This document shows positions 17,352 to 26,359 of a DNA stretch of 64,000 bases, one piece after another. The notes below the pieces were generated by a model. It was given only the letters and a program-made list of their open reading frames with translations. It ran no database searches and was not told where the DNA came from. Every line of letters begins with the position of its first letter. Positions within the stretch are counted from its first letter, which is position 1. The DNA comes from SZUA-430 sp040080835 (GTDB lineage Bacteria > Pseudomonadota > Alphaproteobacteria > Micropepsales > Micropepsaceae): assembly GCA_040080835.1 (NCBI GenBank), contig JBEBHP010000015.1, positions 1 to 64,000 on the forward strand, in the 5' to 3' direction. Both the position numbers and the translations under genes were made by a program.

Positions 17352-18980
17352 ATGCAACGCATATTCCGAAATCTCGGCTCGCAGGCCTTTGATGTAGCAA
17401 TCGTCGGCGGCGGTATCACAGGCGCATGCATTGCGCGGGATGCCGCCCGGCGTGGCCTCAGTGTGGTGCTTGTCGACAAGGGTGATTTTTCGTGTGGCAC
17501 AAGCGCCGGTTCAACGAAGCTGGTGCATGGCGGACTGCGCTATCTCAAGACCATGGAGTTTGCCCTCATCCGTGAATCGCTGCGGGAACGGCGCGTGTGG
17601 GAGCGCATTGCGCCCCACATGGTGTATCCGATGCCGTTCATCCTGCCGCTCAAGAAGCCCGCCGAGAAGTGGGTCGTGGGTGCCGGGCTGACGCTCTATG
17701 ACTTTCTGTCCTATGACCGCAACTGGATCGATGATCCGGATCAGAAAATGCCGGGCCATCGGGCGATTTCAGCAACGGACGCAAGGAAACTGGAACCGGC
17801 GCTTGAGCATGCGACGTTCGACAGCGCCATGCTCTACTACGACTGCCAGATGTACTCGCCCGAAAGGCTTGGACTTGAGTGCCTGATGGATGCCAGCGCC
17901 CACGGCGCAGTCGTTGCGAATTATGTCGAGGCAATCTCATTCGAAAAGCAGAATGGGGCCGTCCATTCCATTCGTGTTCGCGACGCCCTGAACGGCAATG
18001 AGGCGAACATCAGAGCCAAGGTTGTCGTCAACGCGGCGGGGCCATGGGCGGATCGCATGCTGGAGCTTGTTGACGGTGGCAACACCTCCCACAAGCTGAT
18101 CCGGTCAAAAGGCATTCACGTGGTCACGCGCGCCATTACGTCGGCGCATGCGCTTGCCGTGAGCCACAAGGGCGGCCACTTCTTCATTGTGCCATGGCGT
18201 GATCATTCAATCATCGGCACCACTGACACAGTGTTTACTGGCACCCCCGATGAATTGCGGGTGACGCAGCCGGAGATCGAAGAGTTCCTGGCCTTCGTCA
18301 ATGAAGGACTGCCAGGGCTTGGCCTCAGCAATGACCATGTCTGCTACGCCTATGCGGGCCTGCGCCCGCTTGTCGATGACGGCTCGAATGACAGTTACAA
18401 CGCAAGTCGCAAGGCTGAAATCATCGATCATGGCGGCGAAGGTGGAACCGTAAACCTGCTGTCGGCTATTGGTGGCAAATGGACCACGTCTCGTGACATC
18501 GCGGAAAAATGCGTGAACATCATCGTGCGCAAGCTGAATGCCGCTGCCAAGAAGTGCGACACCGGCGACGCGCCTCTGCCTGGAAGTGCAGGCCGTCACA
18601 AGGCCAAGGTGGCAGCGCTCTCAGGCGCGCATCCGGAGCTTGCACCGTCCGCGGCAGCGAACCTCGCGCGTAATTACGGGGCCCTGAGCGATGCGGTACT
18701 GGACCTCGCAAAGGCCGACGCTTCCCTGCTGCGTTCGCTGTCGCAGCGGTTGCCTGACATTGCTGCACAGGTCGTTCACGCCGTGCGGACCGAAATGGCG
18801 ATGACGCTCGAAGATGTCGTATTCAGGCGCACGGGTCTTGGCACGCTTGGCCCGCTTGATGCTGGCGCAATTGGAACAATCGCAAACCTCATGGCGAGCG
18901 AACTGAAGTGGTCGGAGAAAGAGTGCCAGCGGCAAATCGGTTCGCTTGGCTGGCGATATGAGGCACTGGCGCACTCATGA
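17352..18980 (+). CDS. glpD: FAD-dependent glycerol-3-phosphate dehydrogenase
   Basis: 542 residues. It starts with the FAD-binding Rossmann motif VAIVGGGITGACIARDAARRG, then KGDFSCGTSAGSTKLVHGGLRYL, the family signature. Further on are HFFIVPWRDHSIIGTTDT, YAGLRPLV and NLLSAIGGKWTTSRD, followed by a C-terminal helical domain. It oxidises sn-glycerol-3-phosphate to DHAP and passes electrons to the quinone pool at the inner membrane. It is first of a tight three-gene set: the next gene starts inside its stop codon (ATGA), then comes an alkyl-DHAP-synthase-like gene. That context suggests a role in feeding DHAP to lipid synthesis as well as glycerol use. Confidence 0.93.
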   Translation: MQRIFRNLGSQAFDVAIVGGGITGACIARDAARRGLSVVLVDKGDFSCGTSAGSTKLVHGGLRYLKTMEFALIRESLRERRVWERIAPHMVYPMPFILPLKKPAEKWVVGAGLTLYDFLSYDRNWIDDPDQKMPGHRAISATDARKLEPALEHATFDSAMLYYDCQMYSPERLGLECLMDASAHGAVVANYVEAISFEKQNGAVHSIRVRDALNGNEANIRAKVVVNAAGPWADRMLELVDGGNTSHKLIRSKGIHVVTRAITSAHALAVSHKGGHFFIVPWRDHSIIGTTDTVFTGTPDELRVTQPEIEEFLAFVNEGLPGLGLSNDHVCYAYAGLRPLVDDGSNDSYNASRKAEIIDHGGEGGTVNLLSAIGGKWTTSRDIAEKCVNIIVRKLNAAAKKCDTGDAPLPGSAGRHKAKVAALSGAHPELAPSAAANLARNYGALSDAVLDLAKADASLLRSLSQRLPDIAAQVVHAVRTEMAMTLEDVVFRRTGLGTLGPLDAGAIGTIANLMASELKWSEKECQRQIGSLGWRYEALAHS

Positions 18981-19918
18981 CGAAAACCCTCGCGATCATC
19001 AACCCCCGCTCTGCCGGCGGCAAAACCGGCCGCGACACGCAAGAGATCGCGCGCAGACTTGCAGATGTTACCGGTCCGTTGAGTGTGGCGATCACGAGTG
19101 GCCCGATGGATGCGTCGCGGATCACATCACGGGCGCTTCAGGAAGGCTTCGAACGGATCATTGCCGTTGGTGGGGACGGTACCATCAACGAAGTGGTGAA
19201 CGGATTTTTCTTGGATGGCGAACCGATCAATCCGGAAGCGGAGTTCGCACTGCTCAATCTTGGCACCGGTGGTGATTTTCGAAAGACCTTTGACATCGGC
19301 CCGGGCCTTGACGGCTCCCTGCAGCGCATTGCCGAGGGGCGGGTCCGACGGATCGACGTCGGGCGCCTGAGCTTTGTTACGCCGGATGGCCAGTCGGCCA
19401 AAAGATATTTTGCGAACATCGCAAGCTTTGGGCTGAGCGGCGATGTGGTCGACAGGGTCAACCGCTCGCGCTTTCTGAAGCGCTTCACTGGCCGGTTCGT
19501 CTACACCTGGGCGAGCCTCAACGGGGTCCTGCGTTTCAAACCCAAGCCCGTTCGACTGAAAGTGGACAACGTCTTCGACGATGTCGTGACCATTTCCACA
19601 TGTGCGGTGTGCAACGGGCAATTTTTTGGCGGCGGCATGAAGGTGGCACCGGACGCGCTTCCGGATGACGGCATGCTTGATGTCATCGTCATGGGCGAAG
19701 CACCCGCGCGTGACGCAATCAGAAACATGCAGGACATCTATACGGGCGCTCATGTGAACAAGCCCAATGTCAGGGTGTTCCGCGGCAAATCGATCATTGC
19801 CACACCGGTGGCCGCGACCGAGCGCGCGCCCGTGCTCATCGAGGCCGATGGCGAAGCACCCGGCATGCTTCCTGCGACCTTTGAAGTGCTTCCGAAAGTC
19901 CTGAAATTCAGAGCCTGA
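18977..19918 (+). CDS. Diacylglycerol-kinase-family lipid kinase
   Basis: 313 residues. The N-terminal LAIINPRSAGGKTG and the nucleotide loop IIAVGGDGTINEVVNGFF are the DAGK catalytic-domain hallmarks, followed by LNLGTGGDFRKTF and a beta-rich C-terminal half (FFGGGMKVAPDALPDDGMLDVIV). The family (DgkB/YegS/BmrU-type) phosphorylates diacylglycerol or other lipid alcohols. Its 4-nt overlap with glpD and 8-nt gap to the flavoprotein show that the three work as one operon. The exact lipid substrate is unknown. Confidence 0.9.
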   Translation: MTKTLAIINPRSAGGKTGRDTQEIARRLADVTGPLSVAITSGPMDASRITSRALQEGFERIIAVGGDGTINEVVNGFFLDGEPINPEAEFALLNLGTGGDFRKTFDIGPGLDGSLQRIAEGRVRRIDVGRLSFVTPDGQSAKRYFANIASFGLSGDVVDRVNRSRFLKRFTGRFVYTWASLNGVLRFKPKPVRLKVDNVFDDVVTISTCAVCNGQFFGGGMKVAPDALPDDGMLDVIVMGEAPARDAIRNMQDIYTGAHVNKPNVRVFRGKSIIATPVAATERAPVLIEADGEAPGMLPATFEVLPKVLKFRA

Positions 19919-19926
19919 GGCCCATC

Positions 19927-21597
19927 ATGCCCATCAAGAGAGAAGACACGCGCTGGAACGGTTGGGGCTGGAACAAGGCACATAACCCACTTGAGAACCG
20001 CGACGCCGCCTGGCAATGGATTGCCGATGCCCTGCAGGTTCCGGAACTTCCAGGCACGCCGGCCAAGGCTCTGAACGAGATCACGCTTGCCGCAAGCAGG
20101 CTCTCGGGCGATGCGCGGGCTGAACTGCTTGAAGGGATTGGCGCTGCAAATGTTCGTGACAACCAACAGGAACGCGCATCGCACGCACGCGGGAAGAGCT
20201 ATATCGACCTGATCCACCTGCGGGCCGGAGATGTGAGTGCAGCGCCAGACGCCGTCGTCTACCCGCATTCGGGCGACGAGATCGTCACCCTGCTGAAGTG
20301 GGCGGAGAAGCACCGCGTGGCAGTGGTTCCATTTGCCGGCGGATCCAGCGTTGTTGGCGGCGTGACCGGTTCTGCGTCGGGCTTTGCAGCAGTGATCGCG
20401 CTTGACCTGACCGAAATGAACAAGTTCATCGGCGTTGATGAACTCTCGCTGACCGCGACGGCGGAAGCGGGCATTTACGGTGTGGATCTTGAAGCCGCGT
20501 TGAATGCAAAAGGTTACAAGCACGGGCACCATCCGCAATCATTCGAGTTTTCGACGCTTGGCGGCTGGATCGCTGCGCGCGGCGCTGGACAACAATCCAA
20601 CTGCTATGGACGCGCAGAAGACTGGTTCGCCGGCGGTGAAGTGGCGACGTCAAAGGGGCTCTGGACACTGCCCGCGTTCCCTGCATCCGGTGCGGGTCCA
20701 GATCTTCGTGCCCTGGTCGCCGGTGGCGAGGGCGCGCTTGGTGTCATCACGCAGGCAACAGTGCGCATTCACCACCTTCCGGAAGCCAGTGACTATTCCG
20801 CGTACCTGTTCGCGGATTTTGCAAGCGGAGCCAACGCGATCCGTCAAATCATTCAAACCGGCATTCCCGTTGCTTCCATGCGGTTGTCGGATCCTGACGA
20901 GACTTTCTTTTTTCAGGCCTTTGCAAAGGCTGGAGATGTCCCTGGATTCAAGGACAGGCTGCAGCAACAATACCTGAAGACAATGGGTGTGGGTGAAAGG
21001 CCCTGCGCGCTGATCCTGGGCGTTGAGGGTGACCGCGCTCTGGTGGCGTACGCCGCATCGGCTGCCAAGCGGGTCATGCGATCAAGCGGTGGGCTTTCAG
21101 TCGGGCGTGGTCCTGCCAAACGCTGGTTTCAATCGCGCTTTCACGGGCCCTACTCACGCGATCCCATGCTGGACCGCGCCATCGGGGTTGACACGCTTGA
21201 AACGGCCACGACCTGGTCGAATGTGGAACATCTGTACACGGAGGTTCGTGGCGCCCTGTCGGGCGCCATGCAAGCGTGTGCGCCGGTAAAGGGTGCGCGG
21301 GGGATTGTGTTCACGCATATCAGCCATTCGTATACGGATGGTGCGAGCCTGTATTTTACCTATATTTTTCCGCGCGATCTCAATGACGAGATCGGGCAGT
21401 GGAAGAAGATCAAGCGCGCGGCGTCGGATGCGATCGTGAGGGTGGGCGGTACGATCTCGCACCACCACGGCGTGGGTGAAGATCACCTGCCTTGGCTTGC
21501 AGCAGAGAAAGGTGCGCAAGGCATGTCGCTCTTGCGCGCTATCAAGCGTGAAATGGATCCGGCCGGTGTGCTCAATCCGGGGAAGCTTGTGACGTAG
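19927..21597 (+). CDS. FAD-binding oxidase, alkyldihydroxyacetonephosphate-synthase-like
   Basis: 556 residues. The start RWNGWGW, the PCMH-type FAD-binding part (VVPFAGGSSVVGGV, STLGGWIAARGAGQQSNCYG, GGEGALGVITQATVRI) and the C-terminal GGTISHHHGVGEDH are typical of alkylglycerone-phosphate synthase relatives; the HHH run matches the catalytic His region. AGPS swaps the acyl chain of acyl-DHAP for a fatty alcohol, creating the ether bond of ether lipids. Bacterial homologues are often only called FAD-linked oxidases. The operon with glpD (DHAP supply) and a lipid kinase supports a lipid role, but D-lactate or glycolate oxidase-like activity cannot be excluded. Confidence 0.85.
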   Translation: MPIKREDTRWNGWGWNKAHNPLENRDAAWQWIADALQVPELPGTPAKALNEITLAASRLSGDARAELLEGIGAANVRDNQQERASHARGKSYIDLIHLRAGDVSAAPDAVVYPHSGDEIVTLLKWAEKHRVAVVPFAGGSSVVGGVTGSASGFAAVIALDLTEMNKFIGVDELSLTATAEAGIYGVDLEAALNAKGYKHGHHPQSFEFSTLGGWIAARGAGQQSNCYGRAEDWFAGGEVATSKGLWTLPAFPASGAGPDLRALVAGGEGALGVITQATVRIHHLPEASDYSAYLFADFASGANAIRQIIQTGIPVASMRLSDPDETFFFQAFAKAGDVPGFKDRLQQQYLKTMGVGERPCALILGVEGDRALVAYAASAAKRVMRSSGGLSVGRGPAKRWFQSRFHGPYSRDPMLDRAIGVDTLETATTWSNVEHLYTEVRGALSGAMQACAPVKGARGIVFTHISHSYTDGASLYFTYIFPRDLNDEIGQWKKIKRAASDAIVRVGGTISHHHGVGEDHLPWLAAEKGAQGMSLLRAIKREMDPAGVLNPGKLVT

Positions 21598-21634
21598 CTT
21601 TCGGCGTTGGCTCGGGTACCGTTGTCTGGCATTG

Positions 21635-22220
21635 ATTCAACTCGAAGCACTCGAAGTACTCCAAGAGGCCACATTCATCTGTGACATTTGGTTACAAAAT
21701 GCAGTTCTGTGGCCGCATTCTCGCCTGAAATGTCGCTTCACTTACCGACATGGGCGACACAAAAACATATCGAACACCTCTGACAAATGCAGATGAAGCT
21801 CTGGCAAAGGACGTTGTCGATGCAGGCTTTCATGTCCACGCAGCATTTGGACCAGGTCTGCTTGAAAGCGTCTACGAGCACTGCCTTGCGTTGGAACTTG
21901 TACAACGAGGACACTCTGTCCGGCGGCAAGTGATACTGCCAGTGAAGTACCGTGGCGCTGACATCGAATCCGGCTACAGGCTGGATATGCTGGTTGATGA
22001 GAGGCTGATTGTTGAAATCAAATCTATCCGGGAAGTTCTGCCAATCCATCATGCCCAACTCTTGACATACCTCAGACTGTCCAAATGCCGAATTGGATTT
22101 CTGATCAACTTCAACTGCCTCTTGTATAGAAAGGGCATCCGACGCTTTGTGGTCGAATGAACTCAACACAGGTGACCCTTTCCTTCGAGTACTTTGAGAT
22201 CTTCGTGTTTCCAATACCAC
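21635..22220. repeat. Inverted repeats flanking the GxxExxY gene
   Basis: The left end (21637-21668) reads CAACTCGAAGCACTCGAAG-TACTCCAAGAGG. The right end (22181-22213) is TTCGAGTACTTTGAGATCTTCGTGTTT, whose reverse complement is ACACGAAGATCTCAAAGTACTCGAA. The ends are imperfect inverted copies made of the same ACTCGAAG words as the gene-less element at 16055-16288. Confidence 0.65.
21750..22160 (+). CDS. GxxExxY protein (PD-(D/E)XK nuclease-fold, PDDEXK_3-like)
   Basis: 136 residues. The family signature is GPGLLESVYE, followed by YRLDMLVDERLIVEIKS, which supplies the D...ExK triad of a PD-(D/E)XK fold, and then HHAQLLTYLRLSKCRIGFLINFN. The family is widespread, often in several copies per genome, and its function is unsettled. 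The gene is more AT-rich than its neighbours and stands alone between inverted repeats, which points to a mobile unit. The start could also be slightly downstream; the ATG at 21750 lacks a strong ribosome site. Confidence 0.88.
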   Translation: MGDTKTYRTPLTNADEALAKDVVDAGFHVHAAFGPGLLESVYEHCLALELVQRGHSVRRQVILPVKYRGADIESGYRLDMLVDERLIVEIKSIREVLPIHHAQLLTYLRLSKCRIGFLINFNCLLYRKGIRRFVVE

Positions 22221-22317
22221 CTGAATTTCCGCATCGGACTTCGATGATCAAAGAAACGAGCTCACTTGTCGACTAATCGGGCCGTACAACCGAAATTCCG
22301 AACCTGTCATTTGCGGA

Positions 22318-22884
22318 TTATTCAGCGGTGCAAAAGTTGGGGTCGTTGCTTAGCTGTTGTCCCTTTGCACAGGCTGGAAGCACGAACTGGTCTGCGTGTT
22401 CGTAGAACCAATGATTGCGCATGAGCAATTCGTTCTTCGGCGGAAGCGCCGTTTCAGACGCGGCCGCATTGAACCACGGAGGAGTGGAGAAGGCTGAACA
22501 GTCTGCGGGAGTCGCGACATGCTTTGCGCCGCAAGCAACCTGCCGCAGCCGGGCCAGCCTGATCGCAGAGTTTCTTAACCCGAGATGGGCGCGGATGAGC
22601 AAGATTTCGCCTACTGCTGTTTCCTGCAATTCGGGCGGCAGGTCCTCACCCAGTGCTTCAAGTGCCCGACCGATCCTGTAGGACCAGCGCTCGGCGTCTA
22701 TCGCCAGCGCCCAATTGTCGTCGAGTTCGGCGCCTACACTCATGGGCGGGCGCGCTGCGAAGGCAACATAATCGGGAGGTGGCCAGGTCTCCGGCTCGGC
22801 CTTGGCGCTGGTTTTCGTGCCGGATGGCGGGGAGCACGCTCCCAGAGCAATCAGACATGCAACAAGGACTGAAAATGCTTTCAT
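22318..22884 (-). CDS. Hypothetical lipoprotein
   Basis: About 188 residues from ATG 22884. The N-terminus MKAFSVLVACLIALGACSPP is a lipoprotein signal with lipobox LGAC. The mature part has a Pro-rich stretch (PETWPPPDY), a helical middle and four further cysteines (including VACGAKH, ADCSAF, PACAKG, NFCTAE) that could form disulfides in the periplasm. I do not recognise the family. It is downstream of, and co-directional with, the serine hydrolase operon, 57 nt away. Confidence 0.7.
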   Translation of the reverse strand: MKAFSVLVACLIALGACSPPSGTKTSAKAEPETWPPPDYVAFAARPPMSVGAELDDNWALAIDAERWSYRIGRALEALGEDLPPELQETAVGEILLIRAHLGLRNSAIRLARLRQVACGAKHVATPADCSAFSTPPWFNAAASETALPPKNELLMRNHWFYEHADQFVLPACAKGQQLSNDPNFCTAE

Positions 22885-22941
22885 TGCAACTACCTCAGGA
22901 TAACAATCCAGGCACCGGTGAATGCGCATCGAGATTTTTCT

Positions 22942-24183
22942 TCAGGCGCCAAGATGGGACGCGACGGCCACGTAGGCCGGCATGGAAACCTGATCGAGCG
23001 GCCCGTTTGCGTTTGCTGCCGTCGGATGCGATGCAAAGCGCGCGATGACGAGATCCGCCGCCGGTGCGATCCAGGCGACCTGGCCATGAATGCCGCGTGC
23101 CGAATAGGCACCAAGGTTGTTGTGCGAGATCCACCATTGATGACGATAGCTCCACCCGGGCAAGGTCTGGAGACCCGCCTTCGCGAAGTGCTCGCGATCC
23201 GCTCCCCTGGTGATGTCAGCGACCACGGCCTCGGGCACGATCTGTTGTCCATTGCAGGCTCCGCCAAGCCGCATCATTTCGGCAAATCGAGCGAGATCGC
23301 GCAGGGTCAGGCTCAAGCCGCCACCGCTGACCGGCATTCCAACGCGGTCGACCAGGATGTAGGCGTTTTCTTCTGCACCCAACTTCTGCCATAAGCGCTG
23401 CGAGATGAGCTCGGCTAGGTGCGTTCCGGCGGCGCGCTGCACGATCCAGCCAAGGACTTCGGTGTTACAGGTCTTGTAAGCGAAGGCTTCGCCGTGCTGG
23501 CCTTCTTTCTTCAGTGTACGGAGGAAATCGAAGATGCTGTCGGGTCCTGCGTAACCTTTGGGTGCAACCTTGGCGGCAGCGGCAACCGCGTAGGCCCAGA
23601 TCTCGGCATGCGGATCGGTGTAGACTTCCGAGTACTTGACGCCCACCGTCATGTCCATGACCTGGTGAACGGTGGCGTCGGCGTAGGCGGTGCCCTTCAT
23701 CTCGGGAAGGTAATGGGTGACAAATCTTGCGGGATCGATCTGTCCTTCGTGCTGCAGCATCGCGGCGAGAAGCCCTGTGAAAGACTTTGTCACTGACATT
23801 GCGACATGAGGGATGTGCGCCTCAAGCGCGCCGAAGTATTTCTCGTAGATGAGCTTGCCCTTGTGCAGGATCACAATGCCGTCGGTATAGTTCTCTGCAA
23901 GGGACTGCTCCCACGTCATGGATCTGCCGTCCAGCGTGGTGAACGGTATGCGGTCGATGCTGCTGTCGGGGCTACGCGGAAATTCGCTGGGCGGCCTGCT
24001 GCCGCGCCAGACGTTGGCGGTCGCTGCAATCTCGCGCTGGTGGCTGAAGGACCAGCGCGTGTTGGGAAACATCCAGCTTGAGTCGTTGTCGAAGCGAACC
24101 GTCCTGTCGGGTGACGGCGGAAAACCCTGCATCAGCCTCAGGGTCTTGGGGTCAGTCGATGCTGCATCCGGCATTTTTGTCAT
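22942..24183 (-). CDS. Serine hydrolase, beta-lactamase/class C family
   Basis: 413 residues. The catalytic SxxK is in HVAMSVTKSFTGLL, the second motif region is FAYKTCNTEVLGW and the third is ARGIHGQVAW. No signal peptide is apparent, so this is more likely a cytosolic esterase, 6-aminohexanoate-dimer hydrolase-like enzyme or amidase than a true beta-lactamase. It is the third gene of a minus-strand operon: its ATG directly follows the stop of the reductase gene (TGA-ATG), which follows an esterase gene. Confidence 0.87.
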   Translation of the reverse strand: MTKMPDAASTDPKTLRLMQGFPPSPDRTVRFDNDSSWMFPNTRWSFSHQREIAATANVWRGSRPPSEFPRSPDSSIDRIPFTTLDGRSMTWEQSLAENYTDGIVILHKGKLIYEKYFGALEAHIPHVAMSVTKSFTGLLAAMLQHEGQIDPARFVTHYLPEMKGTAYADATVHQVMDMTVGVKYSEVYTDPHAEIWAYAVAAAAKVAPKGYAGPDSIFDFLRTLKKEGQHGEAFAYKTCNTEVLGWIVQRAAGTHLAELISQRLWQKLGAEENAYILVDRVGMPVSGGGLSLTLRDLARFAEMMRLGGACNGQQIVPEAVVADITRGADREHFAKAGLQTLPGWSYRHQWWISHNNLGAYSARGIHGQVAWIAPAADLVIARFASHPTAANANGPLDQVSMPAYVAVASHLGA

Positions 24184-25185
24184 TCAGCTCACCCGCACCA
24201 TGCGCTTGCCGAAATTGTCGCCGGCGAGCAGACCGATGAGAGCCCTGGGTGTGTTTTCGATCCCATCAAGAATGTCTTCAGGCACCTTGACCTGACCAGC
24301 CTTCACCCAGGACTGCAAATCTGCCAGCGCCTTGTCGCGTTCAGCCACGTAATCCATCACGATGAAGCCCTGCATGGTGAGACGCTTGGTGACAATCAAG
24401 CCCGGGATGCCACGCGGGCCGTGGGCGGGTGCCGCCCCGTCATACTGTGAGACGGCTCCGCAACAGGAAATCCGGCCGTGCAGGTTCATGCGGAAGAGGC
24501 AGGCTTCCAGGATGTCGCCGCCGACATTGTCGAAATAAACGTCGATACCCTTTGGTGCTGCGCGCTTCAGGCCGCCGGCAACTGCTTCGGCCTTGTAGTC
24601 AATCACATCATCGAAGCCGAGTTCGCTTTTCAGCCAGTTGCATTTCTTTTCGCCGCCAGCGATGCCGACGACGCGGCATCCCTTCAGCTTAGCTATCTGG
24701 CCGACAAAGACGCCGACGGAACCTGCAGCCGCGGAAACGATTACTGTTTCCCCCACCTTTGGCTTGCCCACGTTGAGCAGGCCGAAATAGGCGGTCAGGC
24801 CTGCAACGCCGTAGACGCTCAACAGATGGGACAGCGGTGTTATTTGGGGCAGCTTTTGAGCAGTCTTTGCCGACACGCTTGCATATTCCTGCCAGCCCGT
24901 GTCGGCGAAAACGAGATCGCCCCTCGTGAATGCGGGAGATCTGGACTCAAGCACTTCGGCAACAGCTCCGCCTGCCATGACCTGGCCTGCTTCGATCGCA
25001 GCGCGGTAGGTGGCGCCCTGCATCCAGGCGCGGTTGGCTGCATCGAGCGAGATCAGCCTGACCTTCAGCAGAAGTTCGCCGTCCTTTGGTGATGGCATGG
25101 GACCGTCGGCGAGACGGAAATGCTCTGCTCCAAGTTTTGCCTTGGGAAGTTCGACGATGTGAATCTGGCGGTTGGTGCTGGACAT
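24184..25185 (-). CDS. Zinc-independent NADP-dependent oxidoreductase (CurA-like MDR)
   Basis: 333 residues of the medium-chain dehydrogenase/reductase fold without zinc ligands. It has GETVIVSAAAGSVGVFVGQIAKLKG (NADP-binding AAxGxxG), GGEKKCNWLKSELGFDDVIDY and YFDNVGGDILE, which match the curcumin reductase / leukotriene B4 12-hydroxydehydrogenase / alkenal reductase group. These reduce alpha,beta-unsaturated ketones and aldehydes with NADPH. Middle gene of a three-gene operon with two hydrolases, suggesting stepwise breakdown of an ester-containing xenobiotic or lipid. Confidence 0.9.
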   Translation of the reverse strand: MSSTNRQIHIVELPKAKLGAEHFRLADGPMPSPKDGELLLKVRLISLDAANRAWMQGATYRAAIEAGQVMAGGAVAEVLESRSPAFTRGDLVFADTGWQEYASVSAKTAQKLPQITPLSHLLSVYGVAGLTAYFGLLNVGKPKVGETVIVSAAAGSVGVFVGQIAKLKGCRVVGIAGGEKKCNWLKSELGFDDVIDYKAEAVAGGLKRAAPKGIDVYFDNVGGDILEACLFRMNLHGRISCCGAVSQYDGAAPAHGPRGIPGLIVTKRLTMQGFIVMDYVAERDKALADLQSWVKAGQVKVPEDILDGIENTPRALIGLLAGDNFGKRMVRVS

Positions 25186-25187
25186 GA

Positions 25188-26126
25188 TCAGTTTCCAAAA
25201 GCTGCGCGAAGCGCCTTGGCCGCATCTGCGATTGCAGCCCTGGAGGTCGGCACCACTGCCGACATGTTGAAGAACCCGTGCACCATCCCGGGATAGTCCA
25301 CATGGACTGCCGCCACCCCGCCCCGGTTCAGCTTGTCGGCGTATGCCTTGCCTTCGTCTCGCAGCGGATCGAACCCTGCCGTCACTACATAGGCACGCGG
25401 CAGTCCCGACACGTCCTGAGCCGCCATGGGTGAAAGGCGCCAGTCGTCAGCGTCTTGACCGCGCGCATACTGGTCAAAGAACCAGTGCATGGCCTTCTTT
25501 TCCAGGAAATATCCCTCGGCGAATGACTCCATGGACCCGGTCGACGCCTTCCACTGTGTCACCGGATAGATCAGCAACTGGTAGATGATGCCGGGACCAC
25601 CCTTCTGCTTGGCCATCAGGCAGACCACCGCCGCGAGGTTGCCGCCTGCCGAGTCTCCCGCGACAGCGATGCGGTTTGCGTCTACGCCAAGTTCGGACGC
25701 GTTATCCTCGACCCATTTGACGGCGGCGTAGCAGTCTTCGGCAGCGGCAGGGAACTTGTGTTCCGGGGCCAGCCGGTAGTCGACCGAGATCACGCGGGCG
25801 CCGCATTCGTTTGCAAGGGTTCTGCACAATGCGTCGTGAGTATCGAGGTCACCGATCACCCAGCCTCCACCATGGAAGTAGATCAGTGCGGGCAAGGCAG
25901 CTGCACCTTCGGCGACCGGCGTGTAGACACGCAGCCTGGTGTTGCCTGCGGGCCCCGGCATTGTGATGTTGTCGATCTTGCCAATGGCAACAGCCGGAGG
26001 TTCAAGTGCCGAGGCCATCATGCGGTACATTTCACGACCCTGGGCTGGCGGCACTTCCCAAAGCTTGGGCATGGGGTTCTCGGCCATCTGGTCGATGAGA
26101 CCTTTGACAAATGCATCGAGCGCCAT
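25188..26126 (-). CDS. Alpha/beta hydrolase, hormone-sensitive-lipase family esterase
   Basis: 312 residues with the HSL hallmark YFHGGGWVIGDL, nucleophile elbow GDSAGGN, acid in AGFDPLRDEG and His in PGMVHGFF. Hydrolyses short-chain esters in the cytoplasm. First gene of the operon leading into the reductase and serine hydrolase genes; the reductase start overlaps the region right after its stop. A perfect 11-bp inverted repeat 20 nt upstream of its ATG (26146-26185) may be its operator. Confidence 0.92.
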   Translation of the reverse strand: MALDAFVKGLIDQMAENPMPKLWEVPPAQGREMYRMMASALEPPAVAIGKIDNITMPGPAGNTRLRVYTPVAEGAAALPALIYFHGGGWVIGDLDTHDALCRTLANECGARVISVDYRLAPEHKFPAAAEDCYAAVKWVEDNASELGVDANRIAVAGDSAGGNLAAVVCLMAKQKGGPGIIYQLLIYPVTQWKASTGSMESFAEGYFLEKKAMHWFFDQYARGQDADDWRLSPMAAQDVSGLPRAYVVTAGFDPLRDEGKAYADKLNRGGVAAVHVDYPGMVHGFFNMSAVVPTSRAAIADAAKALRAAFGN

Positions 26127-26145
26127 TGGGGGAATTTCCTCTCAA

Positions 26146-26185
26146 GTCTGTTTGATCAAGACTGTTTGGCGGTCATCAAACAGAC
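26146..26185. promoter_or_regulatory. Operator-like inverted repeat before the esterase operon
   Basis: Perfect 11-bp arms GTCTGTTTGAT (26146-26156) and ATCAAACAGAC (26175-26185), with an 18-nt spacer containing a further GACTGTTTGG half-like word. It sits 20 nt upstream of the esterase ATG in the divergent region with the GST gene. No regulator gene is adjacent. Confidence 0.5.
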
Positions 26186-26359
26186 GCGCGTGTGCGTGTG
26201 CAAGAGTTTCCGATTCAACCCGGATGTTCCTCAACAACTACGGCGTGATGGTGCCCTTGCCGTTCTCGCGACTGTTAACGTTTGGCAGTGCAGCATTCGG
26301 TATTGACGCGCGAGACGTGTGCGGACTATCGAGGATGCAGTCTTTTCGAAGGATGCCCG

